Source: an uncultured Eubacteriales bacterium
Lineage (GTDB): Bacteria > Bacillota > Clostridia > Oscillospirales > Oscillospiraceae
Reading direction: 5' to 3'
Assembly (NCBI GenBank): GCA_900549885.1
Contig: URQA01000004.1
Coordinates: 1 to 63,891, forward strand
DNA length: 63,891 nucleotides
Positions 23,080 through 32,535 of the stretch are shown in pieces. Position 1 is the first letter of the stretch. Each line of letters opens with the position of its first letter. Made by a program: the position numbers and the translations under genes. The notes below the pieces were generated by a model. That model was not told where the DNA came from. It worked only from the letters and a program-made list of their open reading frames with translations, and searched no databases.

Positions 23080-25199
23080 GCTGAAAAATCCAGGTAGTAG
23101 GAGCCGACCAGTGTGTTGCCGTCGTAGATCTCCACCAACTGCCTCCCCGTCCCGGAAACCAGAATATCCTTGTTCCCAATGCTGGTATCCACATTACCGC
23201 TGAATACAACTTTGCCGCCTACTTCTACCCGCAGGTCCACTTTATCGCCATCAAACTGACTCAAATCTATCGGAATTGTCTTATTCGTAACAACAGCCAT
23301 GGTATCACTGGGTCCGGGATCTGGGGAGGCATTGGGATCTCCACTGGGCGTGGGCGGGAGAGACTCTGAGGGCGAGGGAGAAGGCTCCTCTTCACCGGAG
23401 CCGGTGCTCACCCAGAAATTGATGGTGGTCCCCCGGTCCACTTCCTTTCCTCCTACAATGCTCTGGTAAGAAATTCGGTCCTTATCGTAGTCACTGCTCG
23501 GGAAAGGCTGAACCGAACCCATTGTCAATCCGGCCGCATTTACTGCCTCTTCCAGCTCCTCCACAGGCATATTCAGGAAGTTGGGTACTGTAACCTGCTC
23601 CGCCTTTTTCCCCTGACTGATGATGACAATCACCGTATCGCCTTCATACAGCTCTTCGCCAGCCTCCGGAATAGTGCGGATTACCAGGTCGGAGTCTACA
23701 TCATCGCTGTACTCATATTCCAACTGGGGGATCAGCCCCAAATCCATCAGATTACTGTTCGCATTCACGCCCAACTGACCCACCACATTAGGCATGGGTA
23801 TGGGCTCTTCCCCTACGGCGATCACCAACTTAATAACCGTGCTGTCCCCATCCTGAATCAGGGTATCCGCCTTGGGGTCCTGGTCCAGCACTGTGCCCGC
23901 CGCATAGTCGCCGGTGGACCGCTCTTCCACCACTTCAATGGTAAAGCCCTCGTACAGGCTTGTGTTCTCTTTTAGCTCCGAGTAGTTATATGGGGTAAGG
24001 TCGGGTACCCTGAGCTGGGCATCCTGCGGTTCAAACATCCCCTTCAGGAAGAAGTTATAAGCAAAGAAAATTAGTCCACCTACAAAGACCAGAATGGCCA
24101 AAATGGCGATCAAAAATGGGGGGACGCCCCGGCGTCTGGGTTCCTCATCGTAGTCGTCATAGCCGTCTCTGGCCGCTGGTCGCTCCACACGGGGAGACCG
24201 TCGGGCCTGCTGCTCCGGGATGCGGTCTCTGTCCCGGTTCGCCTCCGGCTGTGTCCTTCGGACACGCTGCTGGGATTCCTCCTGGCGGATCTCGGATACC
24301 GGAACTACCCGGGTAGGCTCTTCCATCAACGCATCGTCATCCTGCCGGGCATGCTCCGGCGTCACATCCGGATTCTTACGGAACTCCTCCAAATCAGCCA
24401 GCATCTCATCGGCGGAAGCATACCGATTTTCCGCTTTGGGGGACATAGCCTTCAGCGTGATGGCCTCCAATGCCGACGGAATATCCGGGTTCAGATCCCT
24501 GGGCGGAATGGGAATGGAGTTGATATGCTGTATGGCCACAGACACCGGAGTCTCTCCCTCAAAGGGGAGCCGTCCAGTGAGCATCTCATAAAGTACCACA
24601 CCGGCGGAATACAGGTCGGAACGGCCGTCGATATGACTGCCCCGCGCCTGCTCCGGGGAGATATAGTGGACCGAGCCCAGTGCCTCCTGGGTCAACGTAG
24701 CCTGGGCGGCGCTGGCCACCCGGGCAATGCCAAAATCTGTAACCTTTACGCTCCCGTCCCGGAGAACCATGATATTCTGAGGCTTGATGTCCCGATGGAT
24801 GATTCCCCGGCTGTGGGCATGGCCGAGGGCCCGGACGATCTGGGTAATAAAATGGAGTGCCTCCCGCCAACTCAGAGGAGTACCCCGCTTTTTCATGTAC
24901 TGCTTGAGGGTCATGCCGTCCACCAGTTCCATGACAATATAGTCCAGTTCATCAGACCGGCTGACGTCGTAAATGGCTACAATGTTTACATGGGACAGCA
25001 TTGCTACCGCCTGGGACTCGTCGTGAAACCGGCGGCGGAACTCCGCGTCACTGGCCAATTCTGGCTTCAATATCTTAATGGCAACCAAGCGGTTGAGCCG
25101 GTGATCCCGGCTTTTATATACCATTGCCATGCCGCCGATACCGATACACTCTAGGATCTCATATCGGTTCTCGAGCATTTTACCTATGTATTGATCCAT
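23076..25199 (-). CDS. prkC: PASTA-domain serine/threonine kinase (PrkC/Stk1)
   Basis: Membrane Hanks-type kinase that senses muropeptides or lipid II and signals growth and germination. 707 residues. The kinase domain spans about 12-270, with glycine loop G-I-G-G-M-A, Lys42, H-R-D-I-K-P-Q-N at 135-142 and D-F-G at 155-157. A proline/arginine-rich juxtamembrane segment follows, then one transmembrane helix near 355-375 and three PASTA repeats to about 590. A Ser/Pro-rich linker and a small C-terminal beta domain end the protein, as in Bacillus and Clostridia homologues. The partner phosphatase lies 16 nt upstream, and rsgA overlaps its end. Confidence 0.97.
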   Translation of the reverse strand: MDQYIGKMLENRYEILECIGIGGMAMVYKSRDHRLNRLVAIKILKPELASDAEFRRRFHDESQAVAMLSHVNIVAIYDVSRSDELDYIVMELVDGMTLKQYMKKRGTPLSWREALHFITQIVRALGHAHSRGIIHRDIKPQNIMVLRDGSVKVTDFGIARVASAAQATLTQEALGSVHYISPEQARGSHIDGRSDLYSAGVVLYEMLTGRLPFEGETPVSVAIQHINSIPIPPRDLNPDIPSALEAITLKAMSPKAENRYASADEMLADLEEFRKNPDVTPEHARQDDDALMEEPTRVVPVSEIRQEESQQRVRRTQPEANRDRDRIPEQQARRSPRVERPAARDGYDDYDEEPRRRGVPPFLIAILAILVFVGGLIFFAYNFFLKGMFEPQDAQLRVPDLTPYNYSELKENTSLYEGFTIEVVEERSTGDYAAGTVLDQDPKADTLIQDGDSTVIKLVIAVGEEPIPMPNVVGQLGVNANSNLMDLGLIPQLEYEYSDDVDSDLVIRTIPEAGEELYEGDTVIVIISQGKKAEQVTVPNFLNMPVEELEEAVNAAGLTMGSVQPFPSSDYDKDRISYQSIVGGKEVDRGTTINFWVSTGSGEEEPSPSPSESLPPTPSGDPNASPDPGPSDTMAVVTNKTIPIDLSQFDGDKVDLRVEVGGKVVFSGNVDTSIGNKDILVSGTGRQLVEIYDGNTLVGSYYLDFSA

Positions 25200-25215
25200 G
25201 GTAAAGTCCTCCTGA

Positions 25216-25932
25216 TCAAAGTTGAACGAGAACGGCGGTCACATTATCTGGGGCTCCCCGCTCCAGCGCCAAGCGAAGCAGCCTCTGACAGCACCCCGCC
25301 TTGTCTTCCGCCACCACTTCGCGGCGCAGTTCCTCGTCGGTCACGATGTTGGAAAGCCCATCCGAACACAGCAGCAGGTAGCCGCCCATGTTGTTCAGCT
25401 CAAACAGGTCCTCTTGTACGGTCCGATCCACCCCGAGGGCACGGGTAATCAAATTCTTTTGAGGATGCACCCTAGCCTGTTCCCGGGTAATTTCTCCCTG
25501 CTCCACCAGGTTTTCCACAAGAGAGTGGTCCCTGGTAACGCGCCGGATCGCGCCATCCAGCACTTGGTAACAGCGGCTGTCACCAATGTTGACCACCCAT
25601 AGAGTCTCTTCCGTGGCCAGTGCGGCCACCAATGTAGTCCCCATTCCACGGCATTCCGGCCGGTCCTGAGAGATGGAGTAGACCTCCTCGTTGGCCCGGG
25701 CCACCGCATGGCGCAGCGCGCCCGCCCAGCCATCCGCCTGTGGGTGCTGCTCTATCAGCGTTTGGGTAAATCGCTCCACTGCCGTGCTGCTGGCCACATT
25801 TCCTGCCCGGGCGCCGCCCATGCCGTCACACACCACAGCCAAAGCAGTATGCTCATCCAGCCGTTCCATCCGGTAGCTGTCCTGATTGTCATTCCTCACG
25901 GCTCCTATGTCCGTAACGCCCCATAGATTCAT
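25216..25932 (-). CDS. prpC: PP2C-family serine/threonine phosphatase, partner of PrkC
   Basis: Mn-dependent phosphatase that reverses PrkC phosphorylation. 238 residues. The metal ligands are in D-N-Q-D (14-17), D-G-M-G-G (36-40), the S-D-G-L region near 172 and D-N-V near 229. ATG 25932 overlaps the rlmN stop as ATGA. prkC follows after 16 nt. Confidence 0.97.
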   Translation of the reverse strand: MNLWGVTDIGAVRNDNQDSYRMERLDEHTALAVVCDGMGGARAGNVASSTAVERFTQTLIEQHPQADGWAGALRHAVARANEEVYSISQDRPECRGMGTTLVAALATEETLWVVNIGDSRCYQVLDGAIRRVTRDHSLVENLVEQGEITREQARVHPQKNLITRALGVDRTVQEDLFELNNMGGYLLLCSDGLSNIVTDEELRREVVAEDKAGCCQRLLRLALERGAPDNVTAVLVQL

Positions 25933-26984
25933 GGTATGGTATCCTTTCCGCTCTGGGTTTTTTCGCGCTCCTGGAGATGCTTCCGCCGGAGTTGGCCACA
26001 GGATGCGTCGATATCTCCACCCAGCTTGCGCCGCACCGTTGCGGTCACGCCGTGGCTCTCCAAGCGCTGCTGAAATTGCCGTATCCTCTTGCTGGGCTTT
26101 AAGGGAGACTCCGCCACATGGTTAAGGGGAATCAAGTTGACATGCCCTGGTTGCCCTTTGAGCAGCGCGGCCAACAGGTCGGCCTGCCGGTCGCTGTCGT
26201 TGACCCCGTCCACCATGGCGTACTCATAAGAAATACGTCGCCCGGTGGTCTCAAAATATCTCCGGCAGGTTTCCATCAGCCGGTCCACACCCACTGCCCG
26301 GTTTACTGGCATCAGCCGGGAACGAGTCTCATCGTCCGGAGCATGGAGAGATACGCTTAACGTTAATTGTAACCCAAGACCGGCCAGTTTGTCAATTTTC
26401 TCAATCAGGCCGCAGGTGGACAGGGAGATATGCCGCATCCCGATATGGATCCCATCGGGGTGGTTGACCAACGTGAGAAACCGCAGCACCTGCTCAAAAT
26501 TATCCAGAGGCTCTCCAATTCCCATCATAACAATGTTGGAAACCGCTTCTCCACTGTCCAACTGCGTGAACAACACTTGATCCAAGATCTCAGAGGCTTT
26601 CAGATCCCGGACCTTCCCGCCTCGGGTAGAAGCGCAGAACACGCAACCCATATTGCACCCCACCTGGCAGGATACACAGACAGTATTCCCATGCTGATAA
26701 CGCATCAAAACCGTCTCAATGCAATTTCCATCTTCCAACCGCCACAAGTACTTGATCGTTCCGTCTAAAACGGACACCTGCTTGCGCTCCACCTGGGGTA
26801 CAGAGAGAAAACACTCCTGGGCCAGTTGGAACCTCAGCTTCTTGGGTAGATTGCTCATCTCGTCAAAGGAGGTCACCGGCTTGTGTAGCCACCGAAAAAT
26901 CTGTTTTGCACGGAAGTCAGGCTGTCCCAGCTCCTTGAGATAGGCCCGCAGCTCTTCCGGGGTCATGGATTTGATGTCTTGCAC
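25929..26984 (-). CDS. rlmN: 23S rRNA/tRNA adenine C2-methyltransferase
   Basis: Radical SAM enzyme methylating A2503 of 23S rRNA and A37 of some tRNAs. 351 residues. The cluster motif is C-N-M-G-C-V-F-C near 115-122. G-E-P-L-D-N follows near 165, and the C-terminal A-S-C-G-Q-L cysteine is the methyl-carrying partner. The start is GTG 26984 (M-Q-D-I-K-S-M-T), 8 nt after GGAGG; the longer upstream frame overlaps rsmB and lacks a ribosome site. Part of the rsmB-rlmN-prpC block. Confidence 0.97.
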   Translation of the reverse strand: MQDIKSMTPEELRAYLKELGQPDFRAKQIFRWLHKPVTSFDEMSNLPKKLRFQLAQECFLSVPQVERKQVSVLDGTIKYLWRLEDGNCIETVLMRYQHGNTVCVSCQVGCNMGCVFCASTRGGKVRDLKASEILDQVLFTQLDSGEAVSNIVMMGIGEPLDNFEQVLRFLTLVNHPDGIHIGMRHISLSTCGLIEKIDKLAGLGLQLTLSVSLHAPDDETRSRLMPVNRAVGVDRLMETCRRYFETTGRRISYEYAMVDGVNDSDRQADLLAALLKGQPGHVNLIPLNHVAESPLKPSKRIRQFQQRLESHGVTATVRRKLGGDIDASCGQLRRKHLQEREKTQSGKDTIP

Positions 26985-26989
26985 AGCCT

Positions 26990-28315
26990 TCACCTCCGTT
27001 TTACCAGCTTGGCCATAAAAAAGCCGTCCGTACCATGGATATGGGGCCACAGGGTCAGCATTCCCCCGCACGCCCCAACTCCCGGCAACGTAAAATTCTC
27101 CAGAGAAAATTCCGGATGTTCAGACCGGAAGCAGTCCACCACATCTTCATTCTCCCGCTGCAAAATCGTGCATGTGGAATAGAGCAAGGTCCCGCCCGGC
27201 CGGACATAGGCGGCGCTGTTCGCCAGGATCTCGCTTTGTATCCTGGGCAGCCCTGCCAGCGGCGCGGCAGCCTTATATCTTATGTCAGGCTTCTTGCGGA
27301 TGATGCCTAGTCCCGAACAGGGCACGTCCGCAAGAACCACGTCAAAGCTCTCCTGCCACTCCGGCCGGGGCTGGGCTGCATTTTGTAGGGTTGGCTTCAA
27401 GCTGGAACAACCCAGCCGGTCTCGCCCCGCTTCCAGCAGCTTAATCTTATGGGGGTGAATGTCGCAGCAAACGATTTCTCCCTGATCCTCCATCTGAATC
27501 GCGCAGGCAAAGGACTTCCCTCCGGGGGCGGCACAGCAGTCCAAAACCCGCTGTCCCGCCTTTGGCCCTGCCGCCAAAACGGCCAGCCGCGCGCCCGCAT
27601 CCTGAACGTAGAACAGCCCCTTCTGGTAGGCATCCAGCAGCTCCAAATCACCGGTCCCAGTCAACACCAAGCAGCCAGGCAGCCACGGATGCAGTCCTCC
27701 CTTTACCCCTTGAGCTTCCAAGCTGTCCAGCACCTGCTTTGGAGGTTCCCGCAAGGTATTAACCTGTACAGTCGTTGGCGGCTGTTGATTATCCGCTGCC
27801 AGTAAATCCTCCGTCCCCTCCCGGCCCAGGCGGTCGGCAAAGGCCTCCACCAACCATTGGGGATGGCTGTACCGAAGGGACATCGTCTCTTCCCACGACG
27901 CTCCCTCCGGCTCTGCCAGTTCGTTTCTCTGGCGGAGATACGCACGCAGCACTGCGTTCACCAGCCCCGCCGATCTGGGATTTCTGCTATACTTCCGGGC
28001 AAGCTTCACCGCCTCATTGACAGCGGCGCTGTCCGGCACACGATCCATTGCCTGAAGCTGATAGAGGGCCAACCGCAGGATACACAGCACCGCTTCCTCC
28101 AGCTTATTCAGCGGGATGCGGGAAAACTGGGCCAGATACCAGTCCAGCCGAAGCTGGTTTTGGAGTACGCCAAAGCACAGCCGGGTGGCCAGCGCCGCGT
28201 CCCGTCTGTCCAGGCCATCCTCCCGGATAGCCTTTTTCAAGTATCCGTCTGACCAAGCCCCCTGACGCCGGCATGCCAGCAGGGTCCGTAATGCTGTCGC
28301 CCGAGCGTTTGTCAT
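26990..28315 (-). CDS. rsmB: 16S rRNA m5C967 methyltransferase
   Basis: 441 residues. An N-terminal NusB-like RNA-binding domain (about 1-140) is followed by a SAM-dependent methyltransferase. The SAM loop is C-C-A-A-P-G-G-K-S near 255. The two catalytic cysteines are in D-V-P-C-S-G near 325 and Y-S-T-C-T near 378. ATG 28315 has GGAAGGG upstream; an in-frame extension runs into fmt. The stop overlaps the ribosome site of rlmN. Confidence 0.96.
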   Translation of the reverse strand: MTNARATALRTLLACRRQGAWSDGYLKKAIREDGLDRRDAALATRLCFGVLQNQLRLDWYLAQFSRIPLNKLEEAVLCILRLALYQLQAMDRVPDSAAVNEAVKLARKYSRNPRSAGLVNAVLRAYLRQRNELAEPEGASWEETMSLRYSHPQWLVEAFADRLGREGTEDLLAADNQQPPTTVQVNTLREPPKQVLDSLEAQGVKGGLHPWLPGCLVLTGTGDLELLDAYQKGLFYVQDAGARLAVLAAGPKAGQRVLDCCAAPGGKSFACAIQMEDQGEIVCCDIHPHKIKLLEAGRDRLGCSSLKPTLQNAAQPRPEWQESFDVVLADVPCSGLGIIRKKPDIRYKAAAPLAGLPRIQSEILANSAAYVRPGGTLLYSTCTILQRENEDVVDCFRSEHPEFSLENFTLPGVGACGGMLTLWPHIHGTDGFFMAKLVKRR

Positions 28316-28340
28316 AGGCCCTTCCCTTTCCTTTCTCTGT

Positions 28341-29261
28341 TTAGTCCACGGCAATGGGGTGGCCCAACAAAAAGGCGGCAGCCGCCATGCGCTTCTTGCC
28401 ATCGGGCTGAAGCTCGTCGATTTGGAGCACCTGTCCGTCTCCGCAGGCCAGCTTCAGCCCCCGTTTGTCTGCCTGGACCACCGAACCTGGGGATTTTTCC
28501 GTCCTCTCCCCTGTCAATGTAGTGGACCAGACCTTGCAGCGCACCCCATCAATGACCGTTGTTGCGGAGGGCCAGGGAACCAGCCCCCGCACCTGGTCGT
28601 GAAGCTGCTGGGCGCTCCGGTCCCAGTCCATGGGAGACATCTCCTTGGACAGCATGGGTGCATAGCTGGAGTGGGAATCGTCCTGGGCCGTACGAGAAGC
28701 GGTTCCCTGTTTTATCTGCTCTAAGGTCCGCACCAGCAGTCCCGCCCCCAACTCAGCAAGCCGGGCAAAGAGGACAGTTGCATCCTCCTGGTTCCCGATG
28801 AGAGTTGATTCCTGCGAGATGATATCCCCGGTATCCAGCCCTTGGGCCATATACATAATGGTAACGCCAGTTTCTTTCTCTCCATTGAGAATGGCCCAGT
28901 TGATGGGAGCCGCTCCCCGGTACTTGGGCAGCAGAGAGGAATGGACATTCACACACCCCAGCGGCGGCAGCTCCAAGATCTCAACAGGCAAGATCCGACC
29001 ATATGCCGCCACTACAATCATCTCCGGCTTCATCTGCCGGAGTGTGTCCAACGTCTGCCCGTCCTTGAGCTTGTCCGGCTGATACACCGGAATATTATGT
29101 GTCAAAGCGTATTCCTTAACAGGTGTTGGGAGAAGCTTCATTCCCCGGTTCTTTGGCTTGTCCGGCTGTGTGAATACCCCAAGCACCTCATGGCCGGCCT
29201 CCACAAGCGCTTTTAATGAAGGTACTGCAAACATCGGGGTCCCCATGAACACCAGTCTCAT
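28341..29261 (-). CDS. fmt: Methionyl-tRNA formyltransferase
   Basis: Formylates initiator Met-tRNA with 10-formyl-THF. 306 residues. N-terminal formyltransferase motif V-N-V-H-S-S-L-L-P-K-Y-R-G near 105 (catalytic Asn and His) and D-T-G-D-I near 143 (catalytic Asp). The C-terminal OB-like tRNA-binding domain begins near 205. It overlaps the def stop by 4 nt. Confidence 0.97.
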   Translation of the reverse strand: MRLVFMGTPMFAVPSLKALVEAGHEVLGVFTQPDKPKNRGMKLLPTPVKEYALTHNIPVYQPDKLKDGQTLDTLRQMKPEMIVVAAYGRILPVEILELPPLGCVNVHSSLLPKYRGAAPINWAILNGEKETGVTIMYMAQGLDTGDIISQESTLIGNQEDATVLFARLAELGAGLLVRTLEQIKQGTASRTAQDDSHSSYAPMLSKEMSPMDWDRSAQQLHDQVRGLVPWPSATTVIDGVRCKVWSTTLTGERTEKSPGSVVQADKRGLKLACGDGQVLQIDELQPDGKKRMAAAAFLLGHPIAVD

Positions 29262-29746
29262 CTGCCCTCTTCCTCCATGGCCTCTAGCTCATCCACAGTG
29301 TAGAGCCGGTCCGTATGCTCCACAAAAAGATGTCCGTCCAAGTGCTCCAGCTCATGGCAGAAGCAACGGGCTACGATTTCTTCCCCGTCTAGTTCAAATG
29401 ACTGGCCATTGCGGTCCTGAGCGCGGATTCTGGCCTTGTACGGACGGGTAACCAGGCCATATTTTCCGGGAACGGACAAGCACCCTTCCAATCCGGTCTG
29501 CTCTCCCTCCGTGTAAACGAGCTCTGGATTGACCAGCTCCACCATATGATCGTCGGCATCTACGACCACCACTACCCGGCGGAGGATCCCCACCTGTGGT
29601 GCGGCCAAACCTGCGCCATTCGCGGCAGCTAAAGTCTCCTTCATATCATCCAAAAGGATATGAAGCCGCTCATCAAACCGCTCCACTGGGCGGCTTTTTT
29701 TGTTCAGAGTCGGATCTCCTTGGGTTAAAATTTTTCTCAATGCCAT
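29258..29746 (-). CDS. def: Peptide deformylase
   Basis: Removes the N-formyl group from nascent proteins. 162 residues. Motif 1 G-A-G-L-A-A-P-Q-V-G near 44-53, motif 2 E-G-C-L-S-V near 88 (Cys metal ligand), motif 3 H-E-L-E-H-L-D-G near 131 (HExxH). The fourth residue of the HExxH core is Glu where Asp is more usual; the ligands are intact. It lies between priA and fmt, 12 nt after priA. Confidence 0.97.
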   Translation of the reverse strand: MALRKILTQGDPTLNKKSRPVERFDERLHILLDDMKETLAAANGAGLAAPQVGILRRVVVVVDADDHMVELVNPELVYTEGEQTGLEGCLSVPGKYGLVTRPYKARIRAQDRNGQSFELDGEEIVARCFCHELEHLDGHLFVEHTDRLYTVDELEAMEEEGR

Positions 29747-29758
29747 GTGAAATTCCTC

Positions 29759-32230
29759 CTAATCTATGGGGTTGATATCCGCAAACAAAGATACGCCCCG
29801 ATTGCGCGGGTCCCGCTGGGCCTGCCGGAGCAGATGTGCAACCAGCTCCCTCAGTCTCTTCTGATTTTTGCCCCGCATAGTCAAGCGATAGCGGTAGCGG
29901 TCATTAATCTTCGCCACCGCCGCAGGCGCGGGTCCCAGCAGCTGAACCTCCAAATCCCGGTATTCTGGCACCGTCAGTGCTTTTTCTAATGCCTGTCGCA
30001 AACGCAGACAGGTATGGAGCACCGCCGATTCTTCCAGGCCGGAGGCGGTAAGGACCAGTAGATCCAGAAAGGGGGGATAGCCACGTAGGCGGCGCTGCTG
30101 GATTTCCTCATCGTAAAACTGATCGTAATCCTGGCGGGCGGCGCACTGAATAATCTCATGGTCCGGGGTATATGTCTGAATGATCGCCTGTCCGGTCTTA
30201 GTTCCCCGGCCCGCCCGGCCTATCACCTGAGTCAGCAGAGAGAACGTGCGCTCTCCCGCCCGAAAATCTCCCGTATATAGGGACTGGTCGGCAGAGACCA
30301 CCCCCACCAATGTGACATTTTCAAAATCCAGCCCTTTGGCTACCATTTGAGTGCCTACCAATACAGGCACGCCTTTCCTTCGAAACTGGTTCAATATCAT
30401 TTCGTGGCCTCGGGTGGCAGTGACTGTGTCTGCGTCCATCCGCAGCACGCCCATCCCGGGAAACCGCTCCCTCAGCTCCTCTTCTACCTTCTGGGTGCCC
30501 GCCCCCACAAAGCTCAACAGGCCGCCGCATTGGGGACAAGCCTCCGGCAATGCCTGGGAGTACCCGCAGTAATGACACATCAGACGGCCATTGGCGGAGT
30601 GGTAGGTCAGATGGACGGAACACCGGGGGCAGGTCGGCACCTGACCACATTCCCCACAGGTAACCATCCGGCTGGCGCCCCGGCGGTTTAGGAACAAGAT
30701 CGCCTGTTCTCCCCTGTCTACGGTGTCAGACAGGGCCTGGGTCAGCGTCTGACTAAGCACCGTGCCATTCCCGGAACGCAGTTCTTCTTTCATATCTACG
30801 ACAGACACATGGGGAAGCGCCTTTTCGTTATATCGGTGGCTTAGCGTGAAGAGATGGTAAACGCCTTCCTTGGCATGGTACATGCTCTCTACAGAAGGGG
30901 TGGCAGAGCTCAATAGAAGCAGCGCCGCACTTTTCGCACAGCGGTACCGTGCGATATCCCGGGCATGGTAACGGGGCGTCTGTTCCGATTTATAACTTGG
31001 CTCCTGTTCCTCGTCCAGCACCACCAATCCCAAGTCGGGCAGGGGGGCAAAGACGGCGGACCGGGTTCCGATGACCACTCTGGCGTCTCCAATGCGTGCC
31101 CGCTTCCACTCGTCACACCGCTCCCCGGAGCGCAGGGAGCTATGAAGGATCGCCACCTGCCGGCCGAAACGCGCCGCGAAAATCTGCATCAACTGGGGCG
31201 TCAGGGCAATTTCCGGCACCAGCACCAGCGCGGTCCTACCCTGATCCAGCACATGATCAATCAAATGGAGGTAGACCTGAGTTTTCCCACTTCCCGTCAC
31301 GCCATACAGCAGCGCTCCGGCGGCCTTTCTCTGGTCCAGCATCTGGCACAGACCGTCGCAGACCTCCTGCTGCTCCTGATTGAGCTGGGTCTTCTGCCCA
31401 CCGCCCGTCTGACAGGGCAATTCCGGCCTGCGGAACGTCTCCTGTGTCTCCAGGGCAAGCAGGCCCCGCTTTTCCAGCGCCTTTAACGTAGCCATTGACG
31501 CCCCAGTGAAATAGCACAGCTCTCTGGCTGAGATCCGGCCAAAGACACACAGCTGTTCCACCACGGAATATTGGAGCGGCGCCCGGTTCCGGCGGGGCCT
31601 TACCTGTGCCATAGCGTCCTCCGGCGGTATGGCCAGCACTGCCACCCGCTCCTGCTTGTCTCCCACACCGCGGGCCGCGCTGGTTTCCAGCACAATAACC
31701 CCCTGCTCCGACAGCTGCCGCAGCGCCGGATTCGGATCCTTCAGGCCAAATGCCTGCCGGACCTGACGCATTTCCACACAACCGCCGTTGTCCAGCAGCA
31801 GCTCTACCAAGTGCTTGGCCCGCTGGGAGCGGCCGGCAGCCTGTTCCGCTCGCTCCCGGTCCACTCCATCTGCCAGTTTCCAGCAGTCTTTCAGGGAAAA
31901 CCACAGCCCCGAAGGAAGCATCGCTCGTGCCGCATCGTATACGGTGCAGAAATACTGCTCTCTCATCCACAGGGCCAGCTTGAGCAGCTCCGGCTCCAGC
32001 ATGGGCGCATCATCCAGCAACGCCAGAATCGTCTTTCGCTTTTCTCCATCCGGCTCCTGGCTCCCCAGCGCCAAAACAATGCCGTCCGTCCTGCGGTTCC
32101 CGGCTCCAAAGGAAACCAGCACCCGCATCCCCGGTTGAATCCTGCCGGCCAGCTCTTCCGGTACCAGGTAGTCATAGGGACGGTCGATGGCATACGTTGC
32201 GCTGGCCACTGCAATTTTAGCCAAATTCAT
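29759..32230 (-). CDS. priA: Primosomal replication-restart helicase PriA
   Basis: Superfamily 2 3'-5' helicase that reloads the replisome at collapsed forks. 823 residues. The N-terminal 3'-DNA-binding domain opens A-V-A-S-A-T-Y-A-I-D-R-P-Y-D-Y. Walker A is G-V-T-G-S-G-K-T; the DEAH-box position reads D-E-E-Q where PriA normally has D-E-E-H. A paired zinc region has eight cysteines (C-G-E-C, C-P-R-C, C-H-Y-C, C-P-Q-C). Helicase motif VI Q-V-I-G-R-A-G-R-G is present. ATG 32230 has AGGAGG 6 nt upstream. Confidence 0.97.
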   Translation of the reverse strand: MNLAKIAVASATYAIDRPYDYLVPEELAGRIQPGMRVLVSFGAGNRRTDGIVLALGSQEPDGEKRKTILALLDDAPMLEPELLKLALWMREQYFCTVYDAARAMLPSGLWFSLKDCWKLADGVDRERAEQAAGRSQRAKHLVELLLDNGGCVEMRQVRQAFGLKDPNPALRQLSEQGVIVLETSAARGVGDKQERVAVLAIPPEDAMAQVRPRRNRAPLQYSVVEQLCVFGRISARELCYFTGASMATLKALEKRGLLALETQETFRRPELPCQTGGGQKTQLNQEQQEVCDGLCQMLDQRKAAGALLYGVTGSGKTQVYLHLIDHVLDQGRTALVLVPEIALTPQLMQIFAARFGRQVAILHSSLRSGERCDEWKRARIGDARVVIGTRSAVFAPLPDLGLVVLDEEQEPSYKSEQTPRYHARDIARYRCAKSAALLLLSSATPSVESMYHAKEGVYHLFTLSHRYNEKALPHVSVVDMKEELRSGNGTVLSQTLTQALSDTVDRGEQAILFLNRRGASRMVTCGECGQVPTCPRCSVHLTYHSANGRLMCHYCGYSQALPEACPQCGGLLSFVGAGTQKVEEELRERFPGMGVLRMDADTVTATRGHEMILNQFRRKGVPVLVGTQMVAKGLDFENVTLVGVVSADQSLYTGDFRAGERTFSLLTQVIGRAGRGTKTGQAIIQTYTPDHEIIQCAARQDYDQFYDEEIQQRRLRGYPPFLDLLVLTASGLEESAVLHTCLRLRQALEKALTVPEYRDLEVQLLGPAPAAVAKINDRYRYRLTMRGKNQKRLRELVAHLLRQAQRDPRNRGVSLFADINPID

Positions 32231-32284
32231 CTCGTCCCTCCTCTCAAGCAACAGACAAGCGGCCATAAGGCCGCTTGCAGCTGA

Positions 32285-32485
32285 TTATTCCTCCATGCCG
32301 TCGATACGCAGCGCGCCGCTGGCCACCTCGCGGATAGCCAGTGTGACCGGCTTTTCTGTCAGCGGGATTCCGCTTTGTTCTGCCTCGCTGGAGATCTTTC
32401 GGGCGCGGTTTGCCACCACATTGACCAACATATAGCGGCTAGGTACGTTTTTCAGCAAATCCTTCATCGGGGGATAGAGCAGCAT
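32285..32485 (-). CDS. rpoZ: DNA-directed RNA polymerase omega subunit
   Basis: 66 residues, usual for Firmicutes. Opens M-L-L-Y-P-P-M-K-D-L-L, then S-R-Y-M-L-V-N-V-V-A-N-R-A-R-K-I (the beta-prime-binding segment) and L-A-I-R-E-V. It helps beta-prime folding and assembly. Lies between gmk and priA; coaBC, which sits between rpoZ and priA in Bacillus, is absent here. A small hairpin (32256-32277) separates it from priA without a T-run. Confidence 0.96.
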   Translation of the reverse strand: MLLYPPMKDLLKNVPSRYMLVNVVANRARKISSEAEQSGIPLTEKPVTLAIREVASGALRIDGMEE

Positions 32486-32535
32486 AACTTTTCACATTCC
32501 TTTCTCAAACATCTATCGTATACACGATTATTTTG

